Shown here piece after piece: positions 22,690 to 33,900 of a stretch of DNA of 64,000 nucleotides. The stretch spans positions 153,693,565-153,757,564 of the forward strand of contig NC_053391.1 in NCBI RefSeq assembly GCF_905171765.1, given 5' to 3'. The position numbers and the translations under genes are program-made. Origin of the DNA: Bufo bufo (lineage: Eukaryota; Chordata; Amphibia; Anura; Bufonidae). How positions within the stretch are numbered: the stretch's first letter is position 1; every line of letters begins with the position of its first letter. The notes under the pieces were generated by a model. It was not told where the DNA came from. It was given only the letters and a program-made list of their open reading frames with translations, and did no database searches.

Positions 22690-23192
22690 GGGTACTTTTA
22701 CACTAGTGTTTTTCTTTTCCGGCGCTGAGTTCCGTCCTAGGGGCTCAAATCAAAGAACTGATCAGCTTTATCCCCATGCATTCTGAATGGAGAGTAATCC
22801 GTTCAGGATGCATCAGGATGTCTTCAGTTCAGTCTTTTTGACTGATCAGGCTTTTCAGAAAACCGTAGCATGTTGTATTTTTACCTCCGGCCAAAAATCC
22901 TGAAAACTTTGACTGAACGCCGGATCCGGCCTTTTTCCAATTAACTTGCATTAACGCCGGATCCGGCGCCGTGTGTTCCGTCAAACCGGATCCGGCTTTT
23001 GCATGTTAAACCCCAAAAAAATTTAAAAAAAAGTTAAAGTCCATAAATTGCGGATCCGTTTTTTCCAATGCATTTTTTCATTGTGATCAAAATCCTGATC
23101 AGGATTCAAATGTAACACGTTTTTCCGGATCCGGGCAGTTCCGGTGTCGGAATTGAACTCCGGATTCAAACAACGCTAGTGTGAAAGTAGCC
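22690..23192. mobile_element. PIF/Harbinger-like MITE
   Basis: Ends GGGTACTTTTACACTAGTGT and ACGCTAGTGTGAAAGTAGCC, flanked by TAA at 22687-22689 and 23193-23195. The 3-bp TWA duplication is the PIF/Harbinger hallmark. The interior repeats the palindrome CCGGATCCGG several times (22920-23140). Same family as 34608-35068 and the half-copy at 25405. Confidence 0.85.
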
Positions 23193-23248
23193 TAAGTGAG
23201 ATTTATCAACTGACTATTTAAAAAGTTACAAAAAATAACTCAATCTTA

Positions 23249-23507
23249 GGGTCCATTCACACGTCCGCAAAATGGGTCTCCATCAATTTTGTGGAACGGG
23301 TGCACACCTATTCATTTACAATGGGGCCACAAAAAAATGCAGACAGCACACAGTGTGCTGTCCGCATCCGCACTTGCATTCCGCGGCCCTGCAAAAAAAT
23401 AGAACATGTCCTATTCTTGTCTGCAGAGACACACATGACCGGTGTCCGTGTTTTGCGGATCCGCAATTTGCGGACCGCAAAACAGTTGCGGACGTGTGAA
23501 TGGACCC
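23249..23507. mobile_element. PIF/Harbinger-like MITE (GGGTCCATTC type)
   Basis: Ends GGGTCCATTCACACGTCCGC and GCGGACGTGTGAATGGACCC are exact complements; TTA flanks at 23246-23248 and 23508-23510. The interior has inverted GCGGATCCGCAATTTGCGG and a GACAGCACACAGTGTGCTGTC palindrome. No coding capacity; the open frames over it are chance. Confidence 0.88.
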
Positions 23508-23519
23508 TTATTCCATTAA

Positions 23520-25041
23520 AGGGGTGACATAGAAAGTGGAGTAACAAATTAAGACAGATCTGTTGGACTTAAAGATGCACCAAAATGATCAAGCATTGTG
23601 CAAAGTTTCTAAATTTGGTGCAGACTTTTGCAAAACTGACTGAAATTTCCCTCCTAAGAAATCTTCTCCATAGTGCCTATTGCTCCAATGTACGAATCAT
23701 CAAGGACTCCATACACTTGGCATTGCTGTGCATGCAAGGTTCACCAATTTATTTTATCTGGTTTCAAGCATTTCCCTTGATTTTACAAAGCCCATGTAAA
23801 CCCAACTCCACGAACAAGAAGTTCTTTTCAGAAACCATAATATACTGTAAAACCTTCATGCACACAGATACTAGAAACATTATCAAAACATAAAGCGCTA
23901 TTAGACTAAATACAGCATATCGGAGTATAGGTTCAGGAACATACAATAGTGGTTTGGCGGCATATGCAATGCTTATGGAGACTGGGTGACATACTCCCAA
24001 AACACAATGGTGACTCATCTCAACGGGAAATAATTAATGTGTGATGTCAGATATATGGTATCCCATACTCTAAGCAATTTTATGACAACCTCATGACAAT
24101 AGGTTAGGAGACGCTGTATTCTGTTTCTAGATGTATTTATCAGTTAGGGTATAGGACATTGACAAGATGGCTAAGCTTTGTCCACGATGTGTTGAGTGTG
24201 TATATGTGATATTTGCAGCGGAAAATGCTTATACCAAACATGTCCACATAATCTACCAAAGCTCTGGAGTCTCTTTTAAATATATATATATAAAAAAATA
24301 TTATATATTATTTAAAAAAAATAGTAATGTATTTTTTGTCCTACACAAATTGTCCGATTACAAATTCTCTAGTGGCTTGCAAAAAACCAACGTCCTTGAT
24401 ATTAAAGGGTCTGGGATATACAAATGTCTAGGCTTCTCCAATCCAGTGCTGCACATAATAACATTCAGAAAGACACAAATAGCAAGCTGGATTGCTACAT
24501 AGGGAACATTACGCCACATTTTTGCCAAGAAAAGTGAAATTAAATATGATTTTAGTTGTCAAACTAATTCTCAAAGGATGCACATCCACGTAATGAGCCT
24601 TCATAATGTGCTGCATTTGTCAGTGTTAACACATGTTTAGTGTAATATGAATCTATATAAATATGTATATAGTGCCAATTCTAAAAACATGTACGCTGCT
24701 CAAGCAGTAATACTTACAATGTCGCCGTTGTCTACTCTACACAGAAAATGATGTTGGCAGCTTGGCATTGTTCTTTTTCCCAGAAAATCAGCTCTAAACG
24801 AATAACGGAGGATGTGGATTTTATTTCTTTTTTTGGTTTCTGATAAATAATGTAGTGACGGGGAAATTGACGTTAAAATATGCAAAAACCTATCCAGGAT
24901 TGTGCATGAGGTTGGGCAAATTGCCATAGCAATAGGATGCTAATTTAATTCATTAAGAAACACATTTTATTTTATTTTTTACTCTACATTGTGCTCCATG
25001 AAAATAACATTTACATATGTTTCTATTTAGAAAAAAAATAA

Positions 25042-25045
<4 letters not shown>
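23520..25045. other. No recognisable feature
   Basis: AT-rich sequence with short A/T tracts (for example 24285-24325). No terminal repeats, supported protein or RNA gene seen. May be unique host sequence. Confidence 0.4.

Positions 25046-25075
<30 letters not shown>
25046..25075. repeat. (TA)n microsatellite
   Basis: About fifteen uninterrupted TA dinucleotides. Confidence 0.95.
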
Positions 25076-25078
<3 letters not shown>

Positions 25079-25404
25079 ACTTTGTTTCACATTGCATCTA
25101 TAAACACATTAATAGCTTTTAACATAGAATGCAATTACCATTTCGTGCCAATATATGACAATATCATATTTATATGGTAATTGTTTTACTTTTTACTCCA
25201 AAACAAGTTGTCAGTCCCTGTGCCTGTTGCTGCAGGGTGAATTGCACCATAATATGGCATACAATGCAACATGCTTCATACCTTTGCATGAATCTGTAAG
25301 CAACTAGAGGGTAACAAAGGTACATATTACAGCTCTGAACATCTCAGAGGTTCTTCAGAGCCTTAGTATAGGTACTGTAGTTCTACATGAGGCAGGCTCA
25401 CATT

Positions 25405-25630
25405 GCTTAGGTTACTTTCACACTCGCGTTTGGTGCGGATCCGTCATGGACAGATTATCTTTAACATTGCCAAAACTGATCCGTCTTGAACACCATTGAA
25501 AGTCAATGGGGGACGGATCCGTTTTGCATTGTGTCAGTGAAAACGTATCCGTCCCCATTGACTTAGATTGTGTGTCACGACAGATCCATTTGCCAACGCA
25601 TCGTCAGACGGACACCAAAACGCTGCAAGC
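25405..25630. mobile_element. Half of a Harbinger-like MITE
   Basis: Begins TTAGGTTACTTTCACACTCG with GCGTTTGGTGCGGATCCGTC, matching the left half of 34608-35068. It reaches the GACGGACACCAAAACGCTGCAAG block and then stops where another repeat (25650) starts, so the right end is lost. Confidence 0.65.
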
Positions 25631-25639
25631 CGGTCTCTA

Positions 25640-25900
25640 CATAACTTTGGATCATCAACCACTGGTCTAAATCTAAGACAGCTTCCTTGCTGCTTTAAAT
25701 TTAGACCAATAATAAATGAGATGGGCTGCCCGCCTGAACCTTTTCCCGCCCATGCCAGCCCACTTTTTGAGACCTGGCATGAGCAGGGAAAAGTTGTACA
25801 TTGCAGTGCAAATATACTTTGCACCACAATCTGTGTCAGATATACGCCATAAAACTAGTGTATATCTGATAGTAAATGACTGGCAATGTGGCTTAAAATG
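25640..25900. mobile_element. MITE-like dispersed repeat, second copy
   Basis: Inverted relative of 18710-19085: TGGTCTAAATCTAAGACAGC, ATGAGATGGGCTGCCCGCCT, TTTGCACCACAATCTGTGTC. The open frames on both strands reflect base composition only. Confidence 0.5.
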
Positions 25901-25959
25901 TGGTACATTGTGCCATAATGTTGGAACAAAAGAAGATCTAAATAAAACCAGCCAAGAGG

Positions 25960-26080
25960 TTAGTCCACCTTTAAATGTAAAAGAAGCTGGACCAGAAGGA
26001 TAAACAGCAGGGGGCACTACCAGAGAGAAACATTTATTTGCATAAAAAACTGAACAATATGTTATTGCATGTATGTACTT
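25960..26080. mobile_element. Repeat fragment with CTCF-like motif, copy 3
   Basis: AGCTGGACCAGAAGGATAAA is followed by ACAGCAGGGGGCACTACC (26004-26021), an excellent CTCF core match. Homologous to 20630-20700. 26080-27187 is otherwise AT-rich; it holds a short direct repeat (TTTGGTACGCTTATTATTAA at 26820, TTTGGTACACTTATTGTTAA at 26951). Confidence 0.5.
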
Positions 26081-27195
26081 TAATTAATAAGTCTGCTTGT
26101 TGTGGGAAAATCTGCAAAGTAATGGTTTTGCAATTATGAGCCATAATAATATACAAGTATATAAAGGAAAATCAGTCATGTGCAACTCCAAAAGACAATA
26201 CCAATTACCTGCATTAGATTCATGCAGGTTTTGAAACATGTAATGACCATCAAACAGTAGGAAACAGGTTCAAAACGCATATTTTGAATCCGTCTGTAGA
26301 GAATTTATTATTCTTGTGTCACCACATTACAGTTGGTTCTTACTGCAATATAAAAAACACTATTCAGCCAAGCTACAGGCTGCCATATATATGTTTCACA
26401 CAGTGGTGTTCTATAAGTTGTACTTTGTAAAATGCGTTGTTGTTGTTTTATTTTTGGAAATCCATAAAACTTTATAGGATATGTGACTAATAGAATAAGC
26501 TTTGGCACACTTCATGATCATAATTAGTATCTCTGTTACTGTCAAAATAGTATTTAGGTTAGTATTTTAGATTAGTATTTGTAAGCCAAAACAGGAACTT
26601 ATGGCAGGAATTTATGTGGAGTGTTTATATGCATATGCTAGTATGAGGTTGTGAAAAAAAAATAAAAAATCCTGTCATGGTGAAAATGCCTGGCCGTGTC
26701 ACACATGGTAGTATTGGAAAAAGCAATGACTTGTTCTGAACAAGCAGTACAAAAATTCTTAGATTTGCAGGAATAGCACCAGTACAGTATGGAACCTGAC
26801 AGACAAGAAAGTAGGAGGCATTTGGTACGCTTATTATTAAATGAAGAAACTTTGCAACAGCTTTTTTTTAGGGAAAAAATGCACTATTGGTTATAGTCTG
26901 TAGCTAAACACATACACTGACTGTGATACTACTAAACAAGTCTGGTAAGATTTGGTACACTTATTGTTAAATGAGGAAACATTGCAATAGTTGTATTGAT
27001 AAAAAAAATGCACAAGAAGAATCTTGAAAAAAAACTGCTGCAGCTTTCTGTAAAAAAAACTGTACAGTGTAAAGTGGAACTGTAATGCTTAAAAAACAAC
27101 AGCTAGTACACATGATTTTTTTAGACATAAATTTGGCTGCTTTTTTAGACATAAATTTGAGTACTATTGTTTTTAATTCAATCATTCGTCAATTG

Positions 27196-27538
27196 TAGTG
27201 ATGAGCGGCAGGGGCAATATTCAAATTTGCGATATTTTGCGAATATTTGTGCGAATATTCGTCATATATTTGTCAATTAAAAAAATGTGTGATTATTTTC
27301 TTGATTGTGAAAATCGGCAATGTAATATGCCCGTATTGCGCGTGCAATACAGCCGCGGGTCACTGTTGTTACTTTTTTCAGCTGCTAGAAGTTTCCTGAG
27401 ACTTAAGAAAATGCTTGGCATGGCAGAACATTAAAAAGGGCTTTATATGCAGATAGAGTGCTCCAATATATTCGTGCAAATCTTCTCGCATTCTTGAAGT
27501 GGCGATATTCGCGATTCGAATATTTGGGCCCAACACTG
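27196..27538. mobile_element. hAT MITE
   Basis: Starts TAGTGATGAGCGGC and ends GGGCCCAACACTG. A perfect 8-bp duplication GTCAATTG lies at 27188-27195 and 27539-27546. The interior is rich in CGAATATTCG-like palindromes at both ends. No coding capacity. 27550-28240 has no recognised feature. Confidence 0.88.
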
Positions 27539-28482
27539 GTCAATTGTTGCAGCAAAGTAACACACAGTGCACAAAATTACCCTTGTCCCTAGCTAAAATC
27601 TCTCTAATTAATTAAATCAATCAAGCTAAATCCCCAAAACTTTCCCTATAAGACCCTGATCTCACCATGTTGGTTGTTTTGCCGAAGGATAGCTGTCTTT
27701 TGTTGCTTTGTGTGTGGCAGAAAGGTCCTACCTCCTTAGTGTCCAAGCTTAGAATTTCCTTGTTTGAGATCATAGAGCTTATAACACATGTTATTTCCAT
27801 CCCTGGTAATTGGCGGAAGCTAACTGTAGGGCATCATCGGCAAGCAAATCAGCCAGGGCACCACCCGGGGCCATGTGATCCCCCTTTTTCATCTTCCTTT
27901 CACTATAGTACTGTGATTTGTAAAATGAAATATGCCATTTTCAGCGATTCATACAAATCCAATCACAAAAGCTTTGGCTTTGCTAAGAAGATTAATTTTT
28001 GGGAAATTATTAACCAATTTAATTTATTTAGCATATATCCCATCATCTCTATTACTATGTGAATGTGACCTACAGTTATATTCACACCACATTTATAGGC
28101 TATCTCTAGAGGAATAACATATATCCCGTGATGTTCCCATAGGTTTTTATGGGCCAAATTAGACAAAAGTGTGTATTTTTGACATATAGTATACACACCA
28201 ATTGTTTATAACATTTTAAAACATTATGAAGTGAATAACTGGTTATCTTATACTATTGCAGCTATTAAGAGGTGGGTTATATTTGGCAGCAAGTGAACTG
28301 TCAGTTCTTGAAATTGAAGAGGGGGAAAGGAGCATAGGGATTTGAATGATTTGAAAAGGGACAAGTTGTTGATGGCTAGGCACATGGTTCAGAACATCTT
28401 CAAAATAATAGGTTTTGAGGGGTGTTTCCTGCATGTAGTGATTAGTGCCTACCAAAAGTGGGCAACCACTAAGCCAGCAATA

Positions 28483-30045
28483 CAGGGAGTGCAGAATTAT
28501 TAGGCAAGTTGTATTTTTGAGGATTAATTTTATTATTGAACAACAACCATGTTCTCAATGAACCCAAAAAACGCATTAATATCAAAGCTGAATATTTTTG
28601 GAAGTAGTTTTTAGTTTGTTTTTAGTTTTAGCTATTTTAGGGGGATATCTGTGTGTGCAGGTGACTATTACTGTGCATAATTATTAGGCAACTTAACAAA
28701 AAACAAATATATACCCATTTCAATTATTTATTTTTACCAGTGAAACCAATATAACATCTCAACATTCACAAATATACATTTCTGACATTCAAAAACAAAA
28801 CAAAAACAAATCAGTGACCAATATAGCCACCTTTCTTTGCAAGGACACTCAAAAGCCTGCTATCCATGGATTCTGTCAGTGTTTTGATCTGTTCACCATC
28901 AACATTGCATGCAGCAGCAACCACAGCCTCCCAGACACTGTTCAGAGAGGTGTACTGTTTTACCTCCTTGTAAATCTCACATTTGATGATGGACCACAGG
29001 TTCTCAATGGGGTTCAGATCAGGTGAACAAGGAGGCCATGTCATTAGATTTTCTTCTTTTATACCCTTTCTTGCCAGCCACGCTGTGGAGTACTTGGACG
29101 CGTGTGATGGAGCATTGTCCTGCATGAAAATCATGTTTTTCTTGAAGGATGCAGACTTCTTCCTGTACCACTGCTTGAAGAAGGTGTCTTCCAGAAACTG
29201 GCAGTAGGACTGGGAGTTGAGCTTGACTCCATCCTCAACCCGAAAAGGCCCCACAAGCTCATCTTTGATGATACCAGCCCAAACCAGTACTCCACCTCCA
29301 CCTTGCTGGCATCTGAGTCGGACTGGAGCTCTCTGCCCTTTACCAATCCAGCCACGGGCCCATCCATCTGGCCCATCAAGACTCACTCTCATTTCATCAG
29401 TCCATAAAACCTTAGAAAAATCAGTCTTGAGATATTTCTTGGCCCAGTCTTGACGTTTCAGCTTGTGTGTCTTGTTCAGTGGTGGTCGTCTTTCAGCCTT
29501 TCTTACCTTGGCCATGTCTCTGAGTATTGCACACCTTGTGCTTTTGGGCACTCCAGTGATGTTGCAGCTCTGAAATATGGCCAAACTGGTGGCAAGTGGC
29601 ATCTTGGCAGCTGCACGCTTGACTTTTCTCAGTTCATGGGCAGTTATTTTGTGCCTTGGTTTTTCCACACGCTTCTTGCGACCCTGTTGACTATTTTGAA
29701 TGAAACGCTTGATTGTTCGATGATCACGCTTCAGAAGCTTTGCAATTTTAAGAGTGCTGCATCCCTCTGCAAGATATCTCACTATTTTGGACTTTTCTGA
29801 GCCTGTCAAGTCCTTCTTTTGACCCATTTTGCCAAAGGAAAGGAAGTTGCCTAATAATTATGGACACCTAATATAGGGTGTTGATGTCATTAGACCACAC
29901 CCCTTCTCATTACAGAGATGCACATCACCTAATATGCTTAATTGGTAGTAGGCTTTCGAGCCTATACAGCTTGGAGTAAGACAACATGCATAAAGAGGAC
30001 GATGTGGTCAAAATACTCATTTGCCTAATAATTCTGCACGCAGTG
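28483..30045 (-). mobile_element. Tc1/mariner element, DD37E type, coding-intact
   Basis: A 1563-bp element between TA dinucleotides (28481-28482, 30046-30047). Outer ends share GTGCAGAATTATTAGGCAA; the outermost bases differ (CAGGGAGTGC left, CACTGCGTGC right when complemented). Second copies of the motif lie inside (28673-28695 and 29843-29866), giving the four-site IR/DR layout seen in Sleeping Beauty-type elements. One uninterrupted transposase gene. The D-37-E spacing matches the TRT family, reported as recently active and horizontally transferred among vertebrates. Confidence 0.93.
28811..29827 (-). CDS. Intact DD37E Tc1-type transposase
   Basis: 338 residues, full length for a Tc1 transposase, from ATG at 29827 to the stop at 28811 without interruption. 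Residues 1-60 form the first helix-turn-helix (KSKIVRYLAEGCSTLKIAKL, RTIKRFI). A basic second DNA-binding region with GRKKR (about 50-55) follows. The RNase H-like domain has WTDEM (D1, about 145), FMQDNAPSH (D2, about 240) and SPDLNPIENLW (E); 37 residues separate D2 and E. It would bind the terminal motifs, cut at both ends and integrate at TA. All catalytic residues are present. Whether it is expressed is unknown, and mismatches at the right terminus might lower mobility. Confidence 0.95.
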   Translation of the reverse strand: MGQKKDLTGSEKSKIVRYLAEGCSTLKIAKLLKRDHRTIKRFIQNSQQGRKKRVEKPRHKITAHELRKVKRAAAKMPLATSLAIFQSCNITGVPKSTRCAILRDMAKVRKAERRPPLNKTHKLKRQDWAKKYLKTDFSKVLWTDEMRVSLDGPDGWARGWIGKGQRAPVRLRCQQGGGGVLVWAGIIKDELVGPFRVEDGVKLNSQSYCQFLEDTFFKQWYRKKSASFKKNMIFMQDNAPSHASKYSTAWLARKGIKEENLMTWPPCSPDLNPIENLWSIIKCEIYKEVKQYTSLNSVWEAVVAAACNVDGEQIKTLTESMDSRLLSVLAKKGGYIGH

Positions 30046-31245
30046 TAGATCCCTATGCCCTGAGGAACAAGCACCATTCCAACAAGCAACTGTTTTGGCT
30101 ATAATATATAGATCTCAGAACATGCAGTGCACCAGAGTGTCCATGCTAACACCTGATCACCTCTGAACATGCCTCCAATAGACAAGTGAGCATCAGAACT
30201 GGACTAAGAAGCAAAAGAAAAGGTCAGATTTTCTTTTATGTCATGTGGATCACCAGGAGGTAATTTTAGAAGAAGGCAAGTCTTCATAGGCTGTTTGATG
30301 CTCTATGCAATCTGTTGTTTGGGTCCTGGCATTCAATGTTGATATTTTTTTGACACTACCACATACCTGAACATTGTAGAAGAACATGTAGTCCTCTGAT
30401 TCTGTTCCATATGTTCCTCAAATGCATGTAAATATTAATAATCAATAGCCAAGGGCTATAAGGTTCTGCTTTTGGCCTATGTATTTATTTATTTATTAAA
30501 ATGTAACTTTTATTATAGTCCTGTTTAAAATAAAATAAACAGAAAAAGTATATATATATGATCTTTTTCAAACAAAGGCTTACTTGATTTTAAAAAGCAT
30601 CGAAGAGCATTGGTGTTATACTTTCTGTTTCACTGTATATCGTCAGCAGTGGGGCATGGGCTTAACTCCTTAAGGACACAGCCTTATTTCACCTTAAGGA
30701 CCAGGCCATTTTTTTCAAATCGGGCCAGTGTCACTTTAAGTGGTGATAACTTTAAAATGCTTTGACTTATCCAGGCCATTCTGAGATTGTGTTTTCGTCA
30801 CATATTGCACTTCATGACAGTGGTAAAATGGAGAAGAAAAATATATTTATATTTATACAAAAAAAAAATAATTTGCCAAAAATTTTGAAAAATTAGCAAA
30901 TTTCCAAGTTTCAATTTCTCTACTTCTATAATACATAGTAATACCTACAAAAATAGTTATTACTTTACATTCCCCATATGTCTACTTCATGTTAGGATCA
31001 TTTTGGGAATTACATTTTATTTTTGGGGGATGTTACAAGGCTTAGAAGTTTAGAAGTAAATCTTGAAATTTCTCAGAAATTTTCAAAAACCAACTTTTTA
31101 AGGACCAGTTAACGTCTGAAGTCACTTTGTGAGGCTTACATAATAGAAACCACCCCAATATGACCCCATTCTAGAAACCACACCCCTCAAGGTATTTAAA
31201 ACTGATTTTACAAACGTTGTTTACCCTTTAGGTGTTCCACAAGAA

Positions 31246-32228
31246 TTAAAGGGGTTGTCCGAGTTTTTTCTTTTTCTTTCTATGTTCCTAACTGGGCAAA
31301 TGTCACAGCTTTCCAATTAACTCACTTTATCTGCAGTGGCTGGTTTCTCAGATTTCACTGAGGGTCACATGACCTGTGATGTCAGCTTCTCTCCCTGCTT
31401 TGATAAAGTTTGTTTACAAGCCTGTAAACGAGACGTCACTGTACTGGCCACGCCCCCCTTCACTGCCGTCTACTCTCTGCTTGGATTCTTAACCCCTTCA
31501 GCTGCACACTGGGTAGCTGGAAAAGTGACAATTCTGGGCACAGGAGCTGAAGGACTAGAGAGAGCATTGCACAAGAAAGTAGGGGAAAGATCCTGTATGT
31601 ATTAGCAGTGTCATTATACAGCTTGGACTTTTAGTTCTACACTTACAACATGCTGCAGAGTCTCCCAGCAGGCAGACATGTCACTCAGGGCAGCTCTTGT
31701 ATTCACTCCCTTAGCAGTGTCATTATACAGCTAGGACTTGTAGTCCTACACATACAACATGCTGCAGAGTCTCCCAGCAGGCAGACATGTCAGGGCAGTA
31801 CTTGTATTCACTCCCTCAGCAGTGTCATTATACAGCTGGGACTTGTAGTTCTACACATATAACATGCTGCAGAGTCTCCCAGCAGGCAGACATGTCACTC
31901 AGGACAGCTCTTGTATCCACTCCCTTAGCAGTGTCATTATATAGCTGGGACTTGTAGTCCTACACACACAACATGCTGCAGAGTATCCCAGCAGGCAGAC
32001 ATGTCATTCAGGGCAGCACTTGTATCCACTCTCTTAGCAGAGCAGGGAAAGGGGCAGAGATTGTTTTTATTGCATGTAAACAAAGGGCCAGAAAAGAACC
32101 AGGGAAATGAGGAAATATATATATATATTTTTTTTTTTGCATAAAACTTGCTTAGCTCAGTTATATATTGCTGCCATCAGATTTTCAGTGCTATATATTT
32201 TTTTTTCATAACTCGACAACCCCTTTAA
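31246..32228. mobile_element. Nested TTAA MITE, AAAGGGGTTGTC family
   Basis: TTAA at 31246-31249 and 32225-32228. Termini AAAGGGGTTGTCCGAGTT and AACTCGACAACCCCTTT are complements. The paralogous sequence near 45340-45365 shows the empty site (…CAAGAATTAATGGAA…), so the insertion and its TTAA target are confirmed within this window. Contains a ~109-bp tandem array (31603-32045). Confidence 0.9.
31603..32045. repeat. ~109-bp tandem array in nested MITE
   Basis: Four copies starting AGCAGTGTCATTATACAGCT, each including ACATGCTGCAGAGTCTCCCA and GCAGGCAGACATGTCA. Small differences and one short deletion in the third copy. No coding role. Confidence 0.92.
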
Positions 32229-33080
32229 TGGAAAATAGAGATACAATTAAAAAATTTCACTTTTTTGGCAGATTTTCCATTTAATTTTTTTTTTTTTTAC
32301 AGTTACAAAGCAAGGGTTAACAGCCAAACAAAACTCAATATTTATGGCCCTGATTCTGTAGTTTACAGAAACACCCCATATGTGGTCGTAAACTTCTGTA
32401 CGGGCACACGGCAGGGCGCATAAGGAAAGGAATGCAATACGATTTTTGGAAGGCAGATTTTGCTGGACTGTTTTTTTTTTACACCATGTCCCATTTGAAG
32501 CCCCCCTGATGCACCCCCTAGAGTAGAAATTCCATAAAAGTGACTCCATCTAAGAAACTACACCCCTCAAGGTATTCAAAACTGATTTTACAAACGTTGT
32601 TAACCCTTTAGGTGTTTCACAAGAGTTATTGGCAAATGGAGATCAAATTTCAGAATTTCTATTTTTTGGCAAATTTTCAACTTGCATAGCTCAGTTATAT
32701 ATTGCTGCCCATCATATTTTCAGTGCTATATATTTTTTTTTCATAACTAGGACAACCCCTTTAATGGAAAATAGAGATACAATAAAAAAAATCACTTTTT
32801 TGGCAGATTTTCCATTTTAATATTTTTTTTACAGTTACAAAGCAAGGGTTAACAGCCAAACAAAACTCAAAATTTATGGCCCTGATTCTGTAGTTTACAT
32901 AAACACCCCATATGTGGTCGTAAACTACTGTACGGGCACACGGCAGGGCACAGAAGGAAAGGAATGCCATACGGTTTTTGGAAGGCAGATTTTGTTGGAC
33001 AGTTTTTTTGATACCATGTCCCATTTGAAGCCCTCCTGATGCACCCCTAGAGTAGAAACTCCCAAAAAAATGACCCAATT
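32145..33080. repeat. Tandem duplication across MITE/host-element border
   Basis: The segment from the MITE right end (GCTCAGTTATATATTGCTGC, 32155) through the host element to about 32680 is repeated from about 32690 to 33080. Both copies include the MITE terminus GACAACCCCTTTAATGG and then CAGTTACAAAGCAAGGGTTA. Duplication therefore happened after the MITE inserted. Both copies hold a chance open frame of about 100 codons on the minus strand (32247-32549, 32761-33078). Confidence 0.82.
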
Positions 33081-33109
33081 TTAGAAACTACGGGATAGGG
33101 TAGAAGTTT

Positions 33110-33900
33110 TGTTTGTACTAGTTTAGGGTACATATGATTTTTGGTTGCTCTATATTACACTTTTTGTGAGGCATGGTAACAAGAAATAGTAATTTTAGCA
33201 CAGTTTTTTTTGTTATTTACAACATTCATCTGACAGGTTAGTTTATGTGGTATTTTTATAGACCAGGTTGTTACGGACGCGGCGATACCTAATATGTATA
33301 CTTTTTTTTTATTTATGTAAGTTTTACACAATGATTTCATTTTTAAAGCAAAAAAATAAATTTTAGTGTCTCCATAGTCTGAGAGCCATAGTTTTTTCAG
33401 TTTTTGGGACATTATTTTAGGTAAGGTCTCATTTTTTGCGGGATGAGATGATGGTTTGATTGGCACTATTTTGGGGTGCATATGACTTTTTGATTGCTTG
33501 CTATTACACTTTTTGTAATGTAAGATGACAAAAAATTGCTTTTTTAACACAGTTTTTATTTTAATTTTTTTACGGTGTTCATCTGAGGGGTTAGGTCATG
33601 TGATATTTTTATAGAGCCGGTCGATAGGGACGCGGCGATACCTAATTTGTATCCTTTTTTTTATTTATGTAAGTTTTACACAATGATTTCATTTTTGAAA
33701 CAAAAAAAATCATGTTTTAGTGTCTCCATAGTCTGAGAGCCATAGTTTTTTCAGTTTTTGGGCGATTATCTTAGGTAGGGTCTCATTTTTTGCGGGATGA
33801 GATGACGGTTTGATTGGCACTATTTTGGAGTGCATATGAGTTTTTGATCGCTTATTGTTGTACTTTTTGTGATGTAAGGTGACAAAAAAATTATTAATTT
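33110..33900. repeat. ~365-bp subrepeats in piggyBac-like element
   Basis: About two copies of a unit containing GACGCGGCGATACCTAAT, TTTTACACAATGATTTCATT and AGTGTCTCCATAGTCTGAGA. The related fragment at 44193-44950 holds about two to three copies of the complement. Confidence 0.82.

Larger units (their letters stand above)
28250..30430 (+). pseudogene. Old Tc1 relic split by a DD37E element
   Basis: Two blocks, 28250-28480 and 30048-30430, read in order through a decayed Tc1 transposase gene on the plus strand. Block one has GACAAGTTGTTGATGGCTAG and TACCAAAAGTGG. Block two has GAGCATCAGAACTGGACTAA, TTTTCTTTTATGTCATGTGG and a GAAGAAGGCAAG stretch. Stops and indels occur throughout. The DD37E element sits between them at a TA, so this relic is older. 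30430-30660 has nothing recognised. Confidence 0.65.

Noticed and set aside
24167..24502. 111-codon plus-strand frame
   Set aside because: AT-rich, Tyr/Lys/Phe-biased, no domain or supporting signals.
27667..28062. 131-codon plus-strand frame as a host exon
   Set aside because: No recognised domain, no clear splice signals and composition typical of the surrounding AT-rich sequence.
33155..33550. 131-codon minus-strand frame
   Set aside because: Lies in the subrepeats of a piggyBac-like element and is Lys/Ile-rich from A/T content.
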